From Thalassia testudinum (Eukaryota > Streptophyta > Magnoliopsida > Alismatales > Hydrocharitaceae): a stretch of 64,000 nucleotides of DNA. Position numbers and translations under genes: made by a program. The number at the start of each line of letters is the position of its first letter. The stretch's first letter is position 1. Location: NCBI GenBank assembly GCA_037157565.1, contig JAZHRO010000022.1:3658001-3722000 (forward strand), in the 5' to 3' direction. This document shows positions 9,936 to 19,379 of this stretch, one piece after another. The notes below the pieces were generated by a model. It worked only from the letters and a program-made list of their open reading frames with translations, was not told the DNA's origin and did not search any database.

Positions 9936-11696
9936 CTAATTTTGGTTTGGGTTTGGTAGGAGGGGTGGCTGCTTCTGAAATCCCGCATAAGAAGTTGAGG
10001 CTTCCATCTCGTCTGGAGATGGAGCAGTAGGAGCCTGATAAATCCATTGGGCGTGGCCTAAATTTGGATTCATAACGCGCTTCTGGGTTGGCACGTTATT
10101 TGGGTTAGGAAGAGGTTGGGAAGGGAGTGTGCCTGGTTGGCGAGAATTTGCCAACTGGGCCAGTTGAGTTTTAACTTCTGTAAGCTCGTCCTTGTGCTGT
10201 TTCTGAATAGTCGCATTCGTTTTTTGAATGTCAGCCAGAGTCTGAAGGATTAAGGACATTTGATCTTGATTTGGCCCTGATGGATAAGTAGGGTTGGGCC
10301 GAGGCTGAGGCGGCTGGTAGTGACGAGAGGGCTGTGGGCGGGACTGAAAAGGTGGTCTTTGGGTTTGGGAATTTCCCGCCCACTGAAAATTGGGATGGTT
10401 TCGCCATCCAGGGTTGTAAGTGTTGGAGAATGGGTCGTTCTGGATGGCATTGAGGTCCTCGCAGGTCTGAGGAACCTCCCGAGGATCAGGGAAAGGAGGA
10501 ATGGAGTTCCCCCGGCTGGTGTAGAAAGGATCGGATGATCTTCCAGTCCATGAATCAGATGGGGGTGGATACGGATCCATCCCAGGGGAAGATCGGTGGA
10601 GGATATTTTGCACAGTCTCCTGTGTGGAAGGAGGTTGTGCAAAGGAGTTATGTGTGGAGGTGGCTCGCTGCAAGTGCTGAGTCAGCTCATCCACCTTCTT
10701 TTCAATGATTGAGACCTTGTCCAATCGACTGGCCATTAATTCCAGGTCGACTGATGCGGACAGGCCCTGCGTCTCATGTGCTCCCTTAAGATTCGTCGCT
10801 GCGCGGGTATTCGTCCTGTCGAATAATCCCATGGAGTCATTGTTGATGGAGTTCTCGCACATGTTTTCGAGAATCTCCCATACGGTGTCTTCATGTTGAC
10901 CCATGATGTTTCCTCCGCAAGTTGCATTGACGAAAAGGCGGATGTCCTCACGGAGTCCCTGGTAAAAAGATTGGACTTGTTCCCATTTAGGAACTCCGTG
11001 ATGGGGGCACTTTCTCATGAGATCCTGAAAACGATCCCATGCCTCATGGAGAGGTTCTCCTGATTGTTGAGTGAAGTGTGTAATCTGATGGCGCAAGGCG
11101 TTGGTCCGACCAACGGGAAAGAACTTTTTCAAAAACTCGGATTGAAGTTCTTCCCAAGTGTTGATCGGCCGGGTCTGAGTTTGATACCAATGGGCAGCCT
11201 TGTCCATAAGAGAAAAGGAGAACATCTTCATGAGAAGAATGTCCCGATTTTGCGCATCTGATCCAAAAGTGTGGGCCAGATGCTTTAGCTGTTTGATGTG
11301 CTGGAAGGGATCTTCAGAATTAAGCCCATGGAATTTAGGTATAGCATGAATCATGTTGGGCTTTAGTTCGGAATCAGGTCCTCCAGTCGGGATTCTGACT
11401 CGAGGCTCAATGGCCACCGCAGCAGGATTGTAGTGGTCCCGCATCATAGGACGCTGTGGTGGGTGCACGAAGTTTTGGAAGAGGTCATTGAGTCGCTGGA
11501 GCTGGTGTTCCAGATTATTTTCTTCCTCAACTGGCTGAGCCATGATGGGGGAAGAAGAAGAACTTGGTTCTGAATCAGAAGAGAGAATAATGTGAGGGTG
11601 TTGCTGCACAAACACGGGCGTCGAGGCTTGGCCTTGACGAGAGCGAATTTCTAAAGGAGGTCTTAAGGGTGGTCTTAGAGACCTCCTTCCGTACAT
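9936..11696 (-). CDS. gag: Element A gag polyprotein
   Basis: Structural protein of the virus-like particle. The start chosen is the Met at 11696 (MYGRRSLRPP), because F starts its gag with MQGRRSLRP; the frame itself is open up to 11882. D starts at a later Met matching MAQPVEE here, so that is the alternative start. The capsid-type domain includes DPFQHIKQLKHLAHTF, SLMDKAAHWYQTQTRP and LKKFFPVGRTNALR (Retrotrans_gag type). The C-terminal part is Pro/Gln-rich and carries NTYNPGWRNHPNFQW, a motif shared by D, E and F. I see no CCHC zinc knuckle. It ends at a TAG in frame with pol. Confidence 0.9.
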   Translation of the reverse strand: MYGRRSLRPPLRPPLEIRSRQGQASTPVFVQQHPHIILSSDSEPSSSSSPIMAQPVEEENNLEHQLQRLNDLFQNFVHPPQRPMMRDHYNPAAVAIEPRVRIPTGGPDSELKPNMIHAIPKFHGLNSEDPFQHIKQLKHLAHTFGSDAQNRDILLMKMFSFSLMDKAAHWYQTQTRPINTWEELQSEFLKKFFPVGRTNALRHQITHFTQQSGEPLHEAWDRFQDLMRKCPHHGVPKWEQVQSFYQGLREDIRLFVNATCGGNIMGQHEDTVWEILENMCENSINNDSMGLFDRTNTRAATNLKGAHETQGLSASVDLELMASRLDKVSIIEKKVDELTQHLQRATSTHNSFAQPPSTQETVQNILHRSSPGMDPYPPPSDSWTGRSSDPFYTSRGNSIPPFPDPREVPQTCEDLNAIQNDPFSNTYNPGWRNHPNFQWAGNSQTQRPPFQSRPQPSRHYQPPQPRPNPTYPSGPNQDQMSLILQTLADIQKTNATIQKQHKDELTEVKTQLAQLANSRQPGTLPSQPLPNPNNVPTQKRVMNPNLGHAQWIYQAPTAPSPDEMEASTSYAGFQKQPPLLPNPNQN

Positions 11697-12604
11697 GCAC
11701 AGTTGGGAGAGGTAAGTTAGAAGGTGCTGGACCCAATCAAGGCACCCAAAAATGTGTTGGGTGACTATAGAGGTACGGGGCAGATGGACCCCTTGATCAG
11801 AAAGATCGTCCACCTGAGAATTACCTGGGCAGCCAGAGAGGGAGAGTCCCGCGAAGACCCCTACACGGTAGAGCGTCCCCACGGGTTACAGGGTTTCCCC
11901 CACTCGACCTCTCTTGTCACTGCGGTTCCAGGTAGACCAGAATGGGGATCTTGACCTCTTAAGTCTACTAATTTTAAGATCAGGGTGCTTAAGGTTTCAC
12001 TTGAACTTTAGTCTTTTTAAGTGCAAAGAGTGACCTAATTTAAGGTTGGTTGACCCAAAGGGGTCAACTTTACCTCTTGTTTTCTTTGAGAGCTTTTTGG
12101 GTCCTTTCTTTTAGGGTTCAAGTGTTTAGAGAGAGCCAATTGTTTAGGATTTTTCTTGTTAATTATTTTCAATCAATGGCTTGGGCACACCTCTTTTGGA
12201 TTTCCTCAATTCTTGATTAAGGGGTGTGTCTCTACTGAAATCCTAATGTTTGACCTTATGTTGGCTCTACTTGGTCCATTTAACTCTTTGTTGGGCAATT
12301 AGGGCTCAAGCAAGAATGTGTTAGCCCTTAAATACCCTTAATAGTGTGCAGGAGTGATGAGTTGAAAACATGCAACTCTTTATGGTTACTAAGTATGGAA
12401 GACAGGGTAGCCCTATATTGCTTGTTCTTTTCTTTTCTTCCTCTTTAGAGTTTAGGGGTTAATAGTGAGAGGAAAAATTTACCTGTCTTCGGAGTGGTTG
12501 TCGTGTGGTTGCTTGTCTTCTTGAGTTCCTGTAGCTGCACAAAAGAGAGGAGATTATCAGAAATTAAAAGAAACAGGAATGTTTACCTCTAGAATAGCCG
12601 TCGC
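11697..12604 (-). other. 5' leader of element A
   Basis: About 0.9 kb between the PBS and the gag start, where packaging and translation signals would lie. I see no other gene. Short upstream Met codons exist, including one at 11882 in frame with gag. Confidence 0.7.
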
Positions 12605-12622
12605 TCCCCGGCAACGGCGCCA
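12605..12622 (-). other. Primer-binding site of element A (tRNA-Asp)
   Basis: The minus strand reads TGGCGCCGTTGCCGGGGA, complementary to the 3' 18 bases of plant tRNA-Asp(GUC), and lies 3 bp inside the right LTR. GCCGT of the PBS can pair with ACGGC just downstream, so it may sit in a hairpin. Confidence 0.9.
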
Positions 12623-12662
12623 AAATGGAATGGCCTGGGACAACCGGGTTTTATTGTTATAA

Positions 12663-12675
12663 CGTTGTAGTATAG
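12663..12675 (+). other. tRNA-Asp-like box in U5, right LTR of A
   Basis: CGTTGTAGTATAG, followed by a gagttcccgaggtcgaactcag box near 12728. Both resemble sense tRNA-Asp and are therefore antisense in the element RNA. The box lies about 40 bp from the PBS. Confidence 0.7.
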
Positions 12676-14462
12676 CCAGTTATTACCAACATTTCAAATA
12701 TATAAATTTTTTACTCGGAAAATAAAAGAGTTCCCGAGGTCGAACTCAGGGAGCAAGTTGTATTCTAGGGATAAACATGTTTCTTTTACAAAAAAATAAA
12801 GAAAGAGAGAGGGAAAGAATTTGTTGTTCTCTTTGTTTTCTCCTCGTGATGTTCTTCTTTCTTTCTTTCTTCAGATCTCCTTTTTCTTCTTTGTTCTGTA
12901 GAGGTGATGCTCTTCTTCTTTTTCTGCAGTCTCTTCTGTGAAGGTTTCTTCTTCCTTGGCTCTGCTGTACTTCTTCTCTGCAGCCTTTCCTCTTCTTCTG
13001 CCTTGCTCAGCCTCTTCTTTAGAGTTTCTTCTTGTTTCTCCTCCCTGCGGCTAAGTGTCAGCTTCTTCTTTTCTTTTTTAGCCGGCGACGTCACCCCTTC
13101 TTTCTTCTTTTCCCTTCAGGCCGTCGTCTGATTTCCAAATCAGACGACTTAAACTACCTGTTGCTACAGTCAGCTTCCTTCTTCTTCCGCGGGTCTTCTT
13201 CTTCGCCTGTGCCTGCACACTTCAGAGTTTTTCGTCAGAGGCAAAACCTACTCTACCCTCCCCCCCCCGCGTCTCTCTCTCTCTGAAACCACTCTTGGGA
13301 AAGCTCTCCCAGAGCTGCCGGGTAACCGGGTTCGGGTCAGGCCCGGGTCCAGGCCCACCGGCGTGCGTGGTGGGCGAGGAGTGCAGGTCAGTCTTAAGTC
13401 GGGTCGGGTCGGGTCAGGTCCGCGGGGCGTGAGCGCGGACGAGACCGGGTAACCGGGCGGGTGAAGGGGACCTCACTCCGTGTGTTGAGGCAGTAAGCCT
13501 TCAACACTTTTGCATCTTATATCGCTGTGCCTCTTCAGGCTTTTCCGAGGTGGGACTAAATGTCCCACCTCAATTGCGCGCCCGCAGCGGGGAAATCAGC
13601 GGGAGATTGCGGCGTCACGCGAAGCCTTTTGCCTTAGCTGCGAGCCTGGTGTTTTTTCGAAACGCCTCGCAAGGCCTGGGAGTTGAATCTGGGCGTGGCG
13701 CTGAGCGTGGCGCGCCTGTAGCTGCAGGCGGAAGCAGTTCTTCCTGTACGGCAATGGCGGCGGAGGTCGGGTGGCCTGTTCACAAGAAAACGGCCTCCCG
13801 GCCTAATCAGAAAGTGCCAGGGGCTTCGCCAGGGTGCGGCGAAGCTCGTGTGGGTGGTGGCGAGGCGCGGGGCGGCGTGCAAGGGCTGCCCTAGGTCGGA
13901 CTGTGGGTCGGAGGATCGGTTTGTTGGGGGAAGCGTTACGGAGGTGTGGAGTGGCAGTGAGGGGGTGGGGGGTGCTCAGTGTGATGAGGCGGAGGTTCGG
14001 TGATGGTCGGCGAGGTGTGTGAGGCTGTGGAGCGATGGGAGCATCTCGCCGGAGGGTGGCCGGAGACGAAGGGGGTGACGATGGTCAGGGTCGGTCGAGG
14101 GCTTAATTGAATAAATTGAAAGCGGGGAAAGAAAGAGGAGAAGAAGGGGAGTAGCTCTAGCTTACTTGCAGGGACGAAGGGGGAGGAACAGGGCGACAGT
14201 CGTATCGACTGTCGCCGGAGAAGACGATGCTCAGGGAAAGGGGCGGCGGCGAGCAGAGAGCCGGAGAGGCGCCAGCTGGGTGCGGCGTGGCGCGGGAAGA
14301 GCAGGGGAGGAGGTCTCTGCTGCTGGTATTGCGGCAGAACGGAGAGGTGGAGGGGGAGGAAACCGCCGGAGCTGGTGAGCGTCTGCCGGAGGGAGAAGAG
14401 AGGAAAGTTGAGGATTTTCTCCGTCAGATCCAGGCTGCTCCGGTTGGTGGAGCAACGGGGGG

Positions 14463-14469
14463 TATTTAT
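14463..14469 (-). promoter_or_regulatory. Putative TATA box, right LTR of A
   Basis: The minus strand reads CCCATAAATACCCC. Transcription from here would run leftward through U5 into the PBS and gag. The A0 LTR has TATAAAA at a similar place (15647-15653). Confidence 0.5.
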
Positions 14470-15395
14470 GGGGATCAAACAGGGAGGAAGGCGGAGGGAG
14501 ACGACGTGTCTCCCTCGCCGAAGGATGGCCGGAAACAAGAACCCATACCGTCCGTGCGTTCGCACGGCCGGTATGGTGGGTTACAACGACCAGGGGGGTG
14601 TCCCTGCGACGGCTGACGACGCAGGGCACCCCCGGTTTACTTGCCAGGTCCCCCACCTCACCCTGCGCGGTGCCATGCTCCGCGCAAGGTCGCCGGAGCA
14701 TGGTGCTGGCAAGTTTTGCAGGGGGGACCTGATCGCAAAGAACGAAGGAGAGTTAGGGGCCAAAATGCGAGGGTTCAAAAGTTGAGGGCCAAAGAGTAAA
14801 TATATGAGGACCAAAGTGTAAAGTCGGTCAAGGAGGTTTCTTCTTAGGCTCAAGTTTTTATACATGACTAATTTGGACCTAAGGAATCTGATGGTGAATT
14901 TCATTTCTATATTAAACCTTGTTTGACCGGTCAATTTACGCAAAAACCCAAATTAAGTTATTAATTGGGCATGGTTCTCAATGTAGGTCAAAATGGGTTC
15001 TGAAGGCCAAATTGAAGGTTCTAAACCCTAGAGATTATTTTTCTATGAATTTTAGAGGGTTTATTCTATTTTTACTTTGCCTCGAACCTTGTGAATTGAA
15101 GTGGGTTGTTTTAGGGTTACAGATTATCATTTAGTTTCTTGGAATTGCTGTAGCCCTTGCTAGATCATTTCATCCCACTCTTATTCTTATTAGGCTGCTT
15201 TGACCTATGTTTGGGTCCTGAATTACCCTGTATGCAGATTATACTGGTAAAATTGCATTTTTACCCCTTATGACTTGTTTTCTTCTCAAACTCAGGATTC
15301 TCTGAGTTAAGCCTTTCCTTGAGATATGTAGGAGCTTTTATCCTTTGTATTAGGTCAAAATGAGCTAGTTATGGCTCATGATGAGGTTCTCATCA

Positions 15396-15400
15396 TCGGG
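15396..15400. repeat. Target-site duplication of element A, right copy (TCGGG)
   Basis: Identical to 1690-1694; see that entry. Confidence 0.95.
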
Positions 15401-16585
15401 GAAGACAACCCTGAGGTGGAGATGACAGCGATGAGGAGGAGGTCAGAGAGGCGTGCGCTGGTGCAGCGCAACGCGGAGGAACAAGACGAAGCTAACCCTG
15501 CCACTGGTATGGTGGCAGAGCGATGAGAGGAGGGAGGGGAGATCGCCGGAGCTTGCGGACATTTGACCGGAAATGAGGAGGGAAGAAATTGAGAGGGTGT
15601 CTGTGGCCAAATCAAGCTTGGGAGATGCAGAAAGGACCGGGGGTCCTTTTATAGCCGCAGGCCAAGCCCTTTGTGCTTGGAAGGCAAGCCTTCCAGCCAA
15701 AGTCCTTGCCGGAGAAGGAAGGTGTGTAGGACACCCAAATCTCTTGAGCGTTCGCACAAGCGATTGGGTGTAAATCTGATATGGAGATCTCGTTCAAATG
15801 ATGGAGAAATCCTCAGAGCATCTCCCTTCCAAATCTGGGAGATCTTTGAGGATTCGAGGAGATATCAACCTTGAATCCTCGCCAGAGTGGGATTCCTCCA
15901 CTGTAATGGCGGAGGGACCTGAATGTAAGGGTGGAGAGGAAGTTAGGGGGCTCTGCGCAAGAGTTTTCAAAAGTTAGGGGTTAGAATGTAATTGGGTGGA
16001 CCATTTTGCAAAGTAGGTCAAGATGACCTTCCCTTAAGCCCAAATTTTGGTACAAACCTAATTTGGACCTAAGAAATCCAATGGTGAAGTTGGATTTTAG
16101 GTTTGACCATGTTTGGCTGGATATTTTACACAAAAGCTCAAATTAGGTTAAATACTGAGCTAAGACCCCAATCTAGGTCAAAATAGGTTCCAAAGGCCAA
16201 ATTGAAGGTTCTAAGCCCTAGGGGATATTTTTCCATAAATTTTAGAGGATTTAGTTGATTTTTATCCAGATCAAAACCTTGTTGAATTAAGTAGGTTTGT
16301 TTTAGAGTTACAGAATGTCATTTAATTCTTAAATCTCACAATAACCCTTTTCTGACTGAACCATCCCAATTTTCCTCTTATTAAGTCCAATTGACCTATG
16401 TTTATTCCCTAGGAAATCCCATTGATGTACTGCAATGGTAAAATTATAGTTTTACCCTTTAGTTCATGTTTCCTTCTCAAAACAGTAAGCCCTTGACTTA
16501 GGTCTTCCTTTAGGTTATGTAGGAGCTTTTATTTACTTTCTCAGGTCAAAATGAGTTAGTTAGGACTCATGATAAGGCTCTTATA
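15401..16585 (-). mobile_element. A0: older Athila-like LTR, right part
   Basis: This continues the sequence broken at 1694. Its outer 600 bp align by eye with the outer part of A's LTR (shared phrases such as ctaattTggacctaag, ggtcaaaatgagttagttaggactcatgataaggctc). It ends at cttata, where A ends ctcatca, so the terminal TG is probably mutated. A TATA box is present at 15647-15653. Confidence 0.8.
15647..15653 (-). promoter_or_regulatory. TATA box of the A0 LTR
   Basis: The minus strand reads GGCTATAAAAGGAC, a good match to a plant TATA box, about 0.93 kb into the LTR from its 5' end at 16585. Confidence 0.6.
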
Positions 16586-17415
16586 ATGCATCATCTTGCA
16601 TTTAGATTAGTTTGAATAAAATGGAGGCTAATTGTCTCTTTTTATGGTCAGGGGTAGGGCGACATTTTATCGGGGCCTCGGATCGAAGATCCAACCATAC
16701 GGATCTGATCAGGGTGACGATTGGAGTTCAACGACTCCAAGATCGCCATAATTGGATATCCGTAGCATCAGATAGAGATCGAGGAACCCTAGAAGATCGA
16801 GGGCCAAGATGGTGTTAATCTGCACTTCAGATGACAAATCCGACCATACGAATGGATTCGAATCGACGATCGCTGCCTAATGGTGTGAAAATTGATTTAA
16901 TCCGATACCCGTGGCACCATCTACATCACCCAGAAGATGGACGGCCAAGATGGCACCACGTGGTGCCATCTCAGCCACACAACTAGCTGCACGCACCCGC
17001 TGAAGCACTTAGCGCCAGTGCTTCTCCGCTGTTGGATCAAGATCCAACGGCTGCGAGGCGCGCACGCTTGAGTCAAGCGCTCGACACAAACGTGCTACGC
17101 TCGTAGCGCGTTGGTCAAGCGCCTTAACGTAGTGTTGAGGCGTAGGATCGAGCCCCCGCACGCCTCAAATTAGAGCGGGTGCGATCGATCGCACGATGAA
17201 GATCCAGGGGCTGTGTGCACTAGATAGCGTCCACGCGCCATCTGACGCCCCACGTGTCGCGGGATCTCACGTGTTGAGGCACGCGAATGAGGTCGGCGAG
17301 GAGCGCTCTCAACCATTTGATCTCATAATCGAACGACCGAGATCTGATGGACGTGAATGCGCGTTGAGGCGCGGGGAGGCGAGCGAGCGCGCGCGCGTCG
17401 CCCACAATGGCCAGG

Positions 17416-17447
17416 CCTTTAGTGACAGATTTATCCGTCACTAAAGG
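17416..17447. promoter_or_regulatory. Inverted repeat upstream of the TATA box, B left LTR
   Basis: CCTTTAGTGACAGAT, tt, ATCCGTCACTAAAGG forms a 15-bp stem with one mismatch. The right-LTR copy at 23391-23422 has its mismatch on the other arm, so the ancestral stem was probably perfect. Confidence 0.6.
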
Positions 17448-17503
17448 TCCTGAATTAATGATTTTCAACATGTAATGACCAAAATGCCCTCACTCCTTGA
17501 AAC

Positions 17504-17512
17504 TATAAAAGG
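17504..17512 (+). promoter_or_regulatory. TATA box of B left LTR
   Basis: TATAAAAGG lies in a single clear position and is conserved at 23479-23487. Transcription would start about 30 bp downstream, giving a U5 of some 670 bp. Confidence 0.7.
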
Positions 17513-18213
17513 GGACCCCCTCCATACGGATTTCTCATCCCTTCTTCTCTTCTCTCACCCCTTCCAAAGCTCTAAGAGCTTGTCCCAAACCTGGGATGCT
17601 CCTCTAGAGTAAAAATCTTAATTTTTCCACCTTCGTCCCCCTTCGTGGAGCATCCTACGGTTGTCCTCTCTCCGCATTCGAGAAGTGGATCCTGCGACGA
17701 TGACGACGTACTGCTTCATTCCCATTCTTTCCACTTCATCCTTCTTCCTGCTCTGTTCCCCATCTTCCAGGCGTCATCCTGTCCAGCTCGTCCTCCAAGC
17801 GATCGTCAAGGAGGATATCTCTCTCTCCATTCTTTTTATTGCTTTCTAGAATAGACTTACTGCCTTCTAGTGTAATCATTTCATGCTTTCTAGTCGTAAT
17901 GAGTAGTGTAATGAACAATTTCTAATAATGAAATTCATGTTTATTCTACATCCCTTTTGCTTTTATTTGTAATATTCTCTTTCTCTCTCTTCTATTTTTT
18001 ATCTGTTAATAGTAGTCAACCAGCTATTCTGTTTCATGACAAATAAAACAAACGTGTATTTTTAATCAAACGTCCGCCTCCTTGAGTTCGACCCGGGATT
18101 TCTATTCCGGTATAAATTGTATTTCTTGAGCCCAAGTTCTTTGCTTTTCAAACTACAATGATAGGTTTCCAAAACCAAATTTGATAGCATAGTAACTCAT
18201 CGCTTCAACATTT

Positions 18214-18231
18214 TGGTGTCGTTGCTAGGGA
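18214..18231 (+). other. Primer-binding site of element B
   Basis: TGGTGTCGTTGCTAGGGA matches the tRNA-Asp complement at 14 of 18 positions. All four differences are transitions (three C to T, one G to A), as expected from decay at methylated cytosines. Confidence 0.75.
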
Positions 18232-19379
18232 GGCGACGCTCTTTGATTTTTTTTCATGTTTTCCAACTTATGAATCATTTAGCTCACTTCTCTCCTTTCT
18301 TATTGTGATCGTAGGTACTCTTTTGAGACAAGCAAAAGTGGCAGATTGGAGCAAAGTGCTGTTGAAGGTTCTGTAAGTTTTCCCCCCATTAGTTTTCATT
18401 TTACCACTTAATAGCACAAACATAAATCAACCTAGGTGTTCTTATAAACTCTGAGGTTAGTTTTGTTTATTTGTTTGACACCTACACCCACCTCAACCTC
18501 CACATTTAAAAAGAAAAATAAAAAAAAATCCCACAGAGGTACACAACCTCATCTGATTTTCAAACTCAATCGGTAAACCGATCTTTGGAATCGCTACACA
18601 CATCCAAACACATAATTGAATAGAAATCAGATTAGGTAATCGCTTGTGTGCCTAATTAAGTGGTACAACAGGCCAATTGTTTGAGTTGATTGGGCCGCAC
18701 CACTTCAATTCAAATCAACTCATCAAGTAGTTGCCATATAGGTTCGACTATTAGGGATTGACCAGACACTCCACATTCTTTTAAGTTTCAAAGGAAAACA
18801 TCTTCACCTGTGCTTTCAAAACCTAGTGTGCCAACAAAATTTATTTGAAAATACCTAAAGTTGAATCTTAAAACGCTACTAAGCAAGATTTGAACCATAA
18901 AATTCACCACATCAAAAAAAAATCTTGCTTGAAAATCACTGGTTGTTCATGCACACACACATCAATCAATCATTAAGGGCACAACCTAGATAAAGGGCCC
19001 ATCACATTCTAAAGCACATTCAAACCTAGCCCTAAATAAAACAGAGTAGACGTTAACCTTAAGGATTCAACACACTCTTCAGATATCAGAACGAGATTAT
19101 TTTCGATTAGTCTATTTCTACTATTCAATCTGATGTCTAGTTAGGGGAGCAGAATCAAACGATCACGGCTAAGGGGTACACTAGGAATTGGAGGCGCAAG
19201 TCAAAGGAAGAACCTTCTCCCCAGTCCCTCCTTCTAACTGGTTGGATTAAACAGACAGAAGTAGATTAAATTATTTCTTTATCTCAAGACGAGTTCTGGG
19301 AGTCTGTAGGTTTTTAGGCTAGCCCACTTAAGGACATGTTTGATTGCTTGTATTGCAAGGAACCTTCCTCCCATCTATC
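18232..19379 (+). other. 5' leader of element B
   Basis: Non-coding. It matches the D leader (41905-42660) in long phrases such as ggccaattgtttgagttg, atcaactcatcaagtag and gtgtgcctaa. The segment near 19190-19240 also matches, inverted, the F leader near 62800. No gene is seen. Confidence 0.75.

Larger units (their letters stand above)
1695..15395 (-). mobile_element. Element A: complete Athila-like Ty3/Gypsy retrotransposon
   Basis: Two long direct repeats bound an internal region with, on the minus strand, PBS (12605-12622), leader, gag, protease, RT, RNase H, integrase, a 1.5-kb 3' region and a polypurine tract next to the left LTR. The flanks carry the same 5-bp duplication. Integrase follows RNase H (Ty3/Gypsy order), there is no chromodomain, and the protease motif is LDLGAS, all fitting the Athila lineage. 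The two LTRs look nearly identical by eye apart from scattered substitutions and one 12-bp tandem unit present only in the right copy (near 13702). That makes A the youngest insertion in the window, although its coding frame already carries three stop codons. Confidence 0.95.
12626..15395 (-). repeat. Element A right LTR (5' LTR)
   Basis: It is the promoter-bearing LTR of this minus-strand element and begins on the element strand with TGATGAGAACC at 15395. Its content matches the left LTR, plus one extra 12-bp tandem unit near 13702. An imperfect hairpin (CCATACCG, CCGTGC, GCACGG, CGGTATGG; about 14546-14580) lies some 80 bp upstream of the TATA-like site. GC-rich frames such as 13936-14785 are not supported as genes. 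Confidence 0.95.
16586..18210 (+). repeat. Element B left LTR (5' LTR, first 92 bp missing)
   Basis: It matches 22551-24182. It contains many GATC-rich phrases, GC-rich gcgctcgac sequence, a hairpin at 17416-17447, a TATA box at 17504-17512, and near its end a gagttcgacccggga box plus ACTACAATGAT (18152-18162), the B versions of the tRNA-Asp-like boxes. Differences from the right LTR are frequent, so B is older than A and C. Confidence 0.88.

Noticed and set aside
12663..12790. A genuine tRNA-Asp gene
   Set aside because: Only the 5' end and T-arm-like boxes match; the anticodon arm and 3' acceptor are absent, and the spacing is too long for a cloverleaf.
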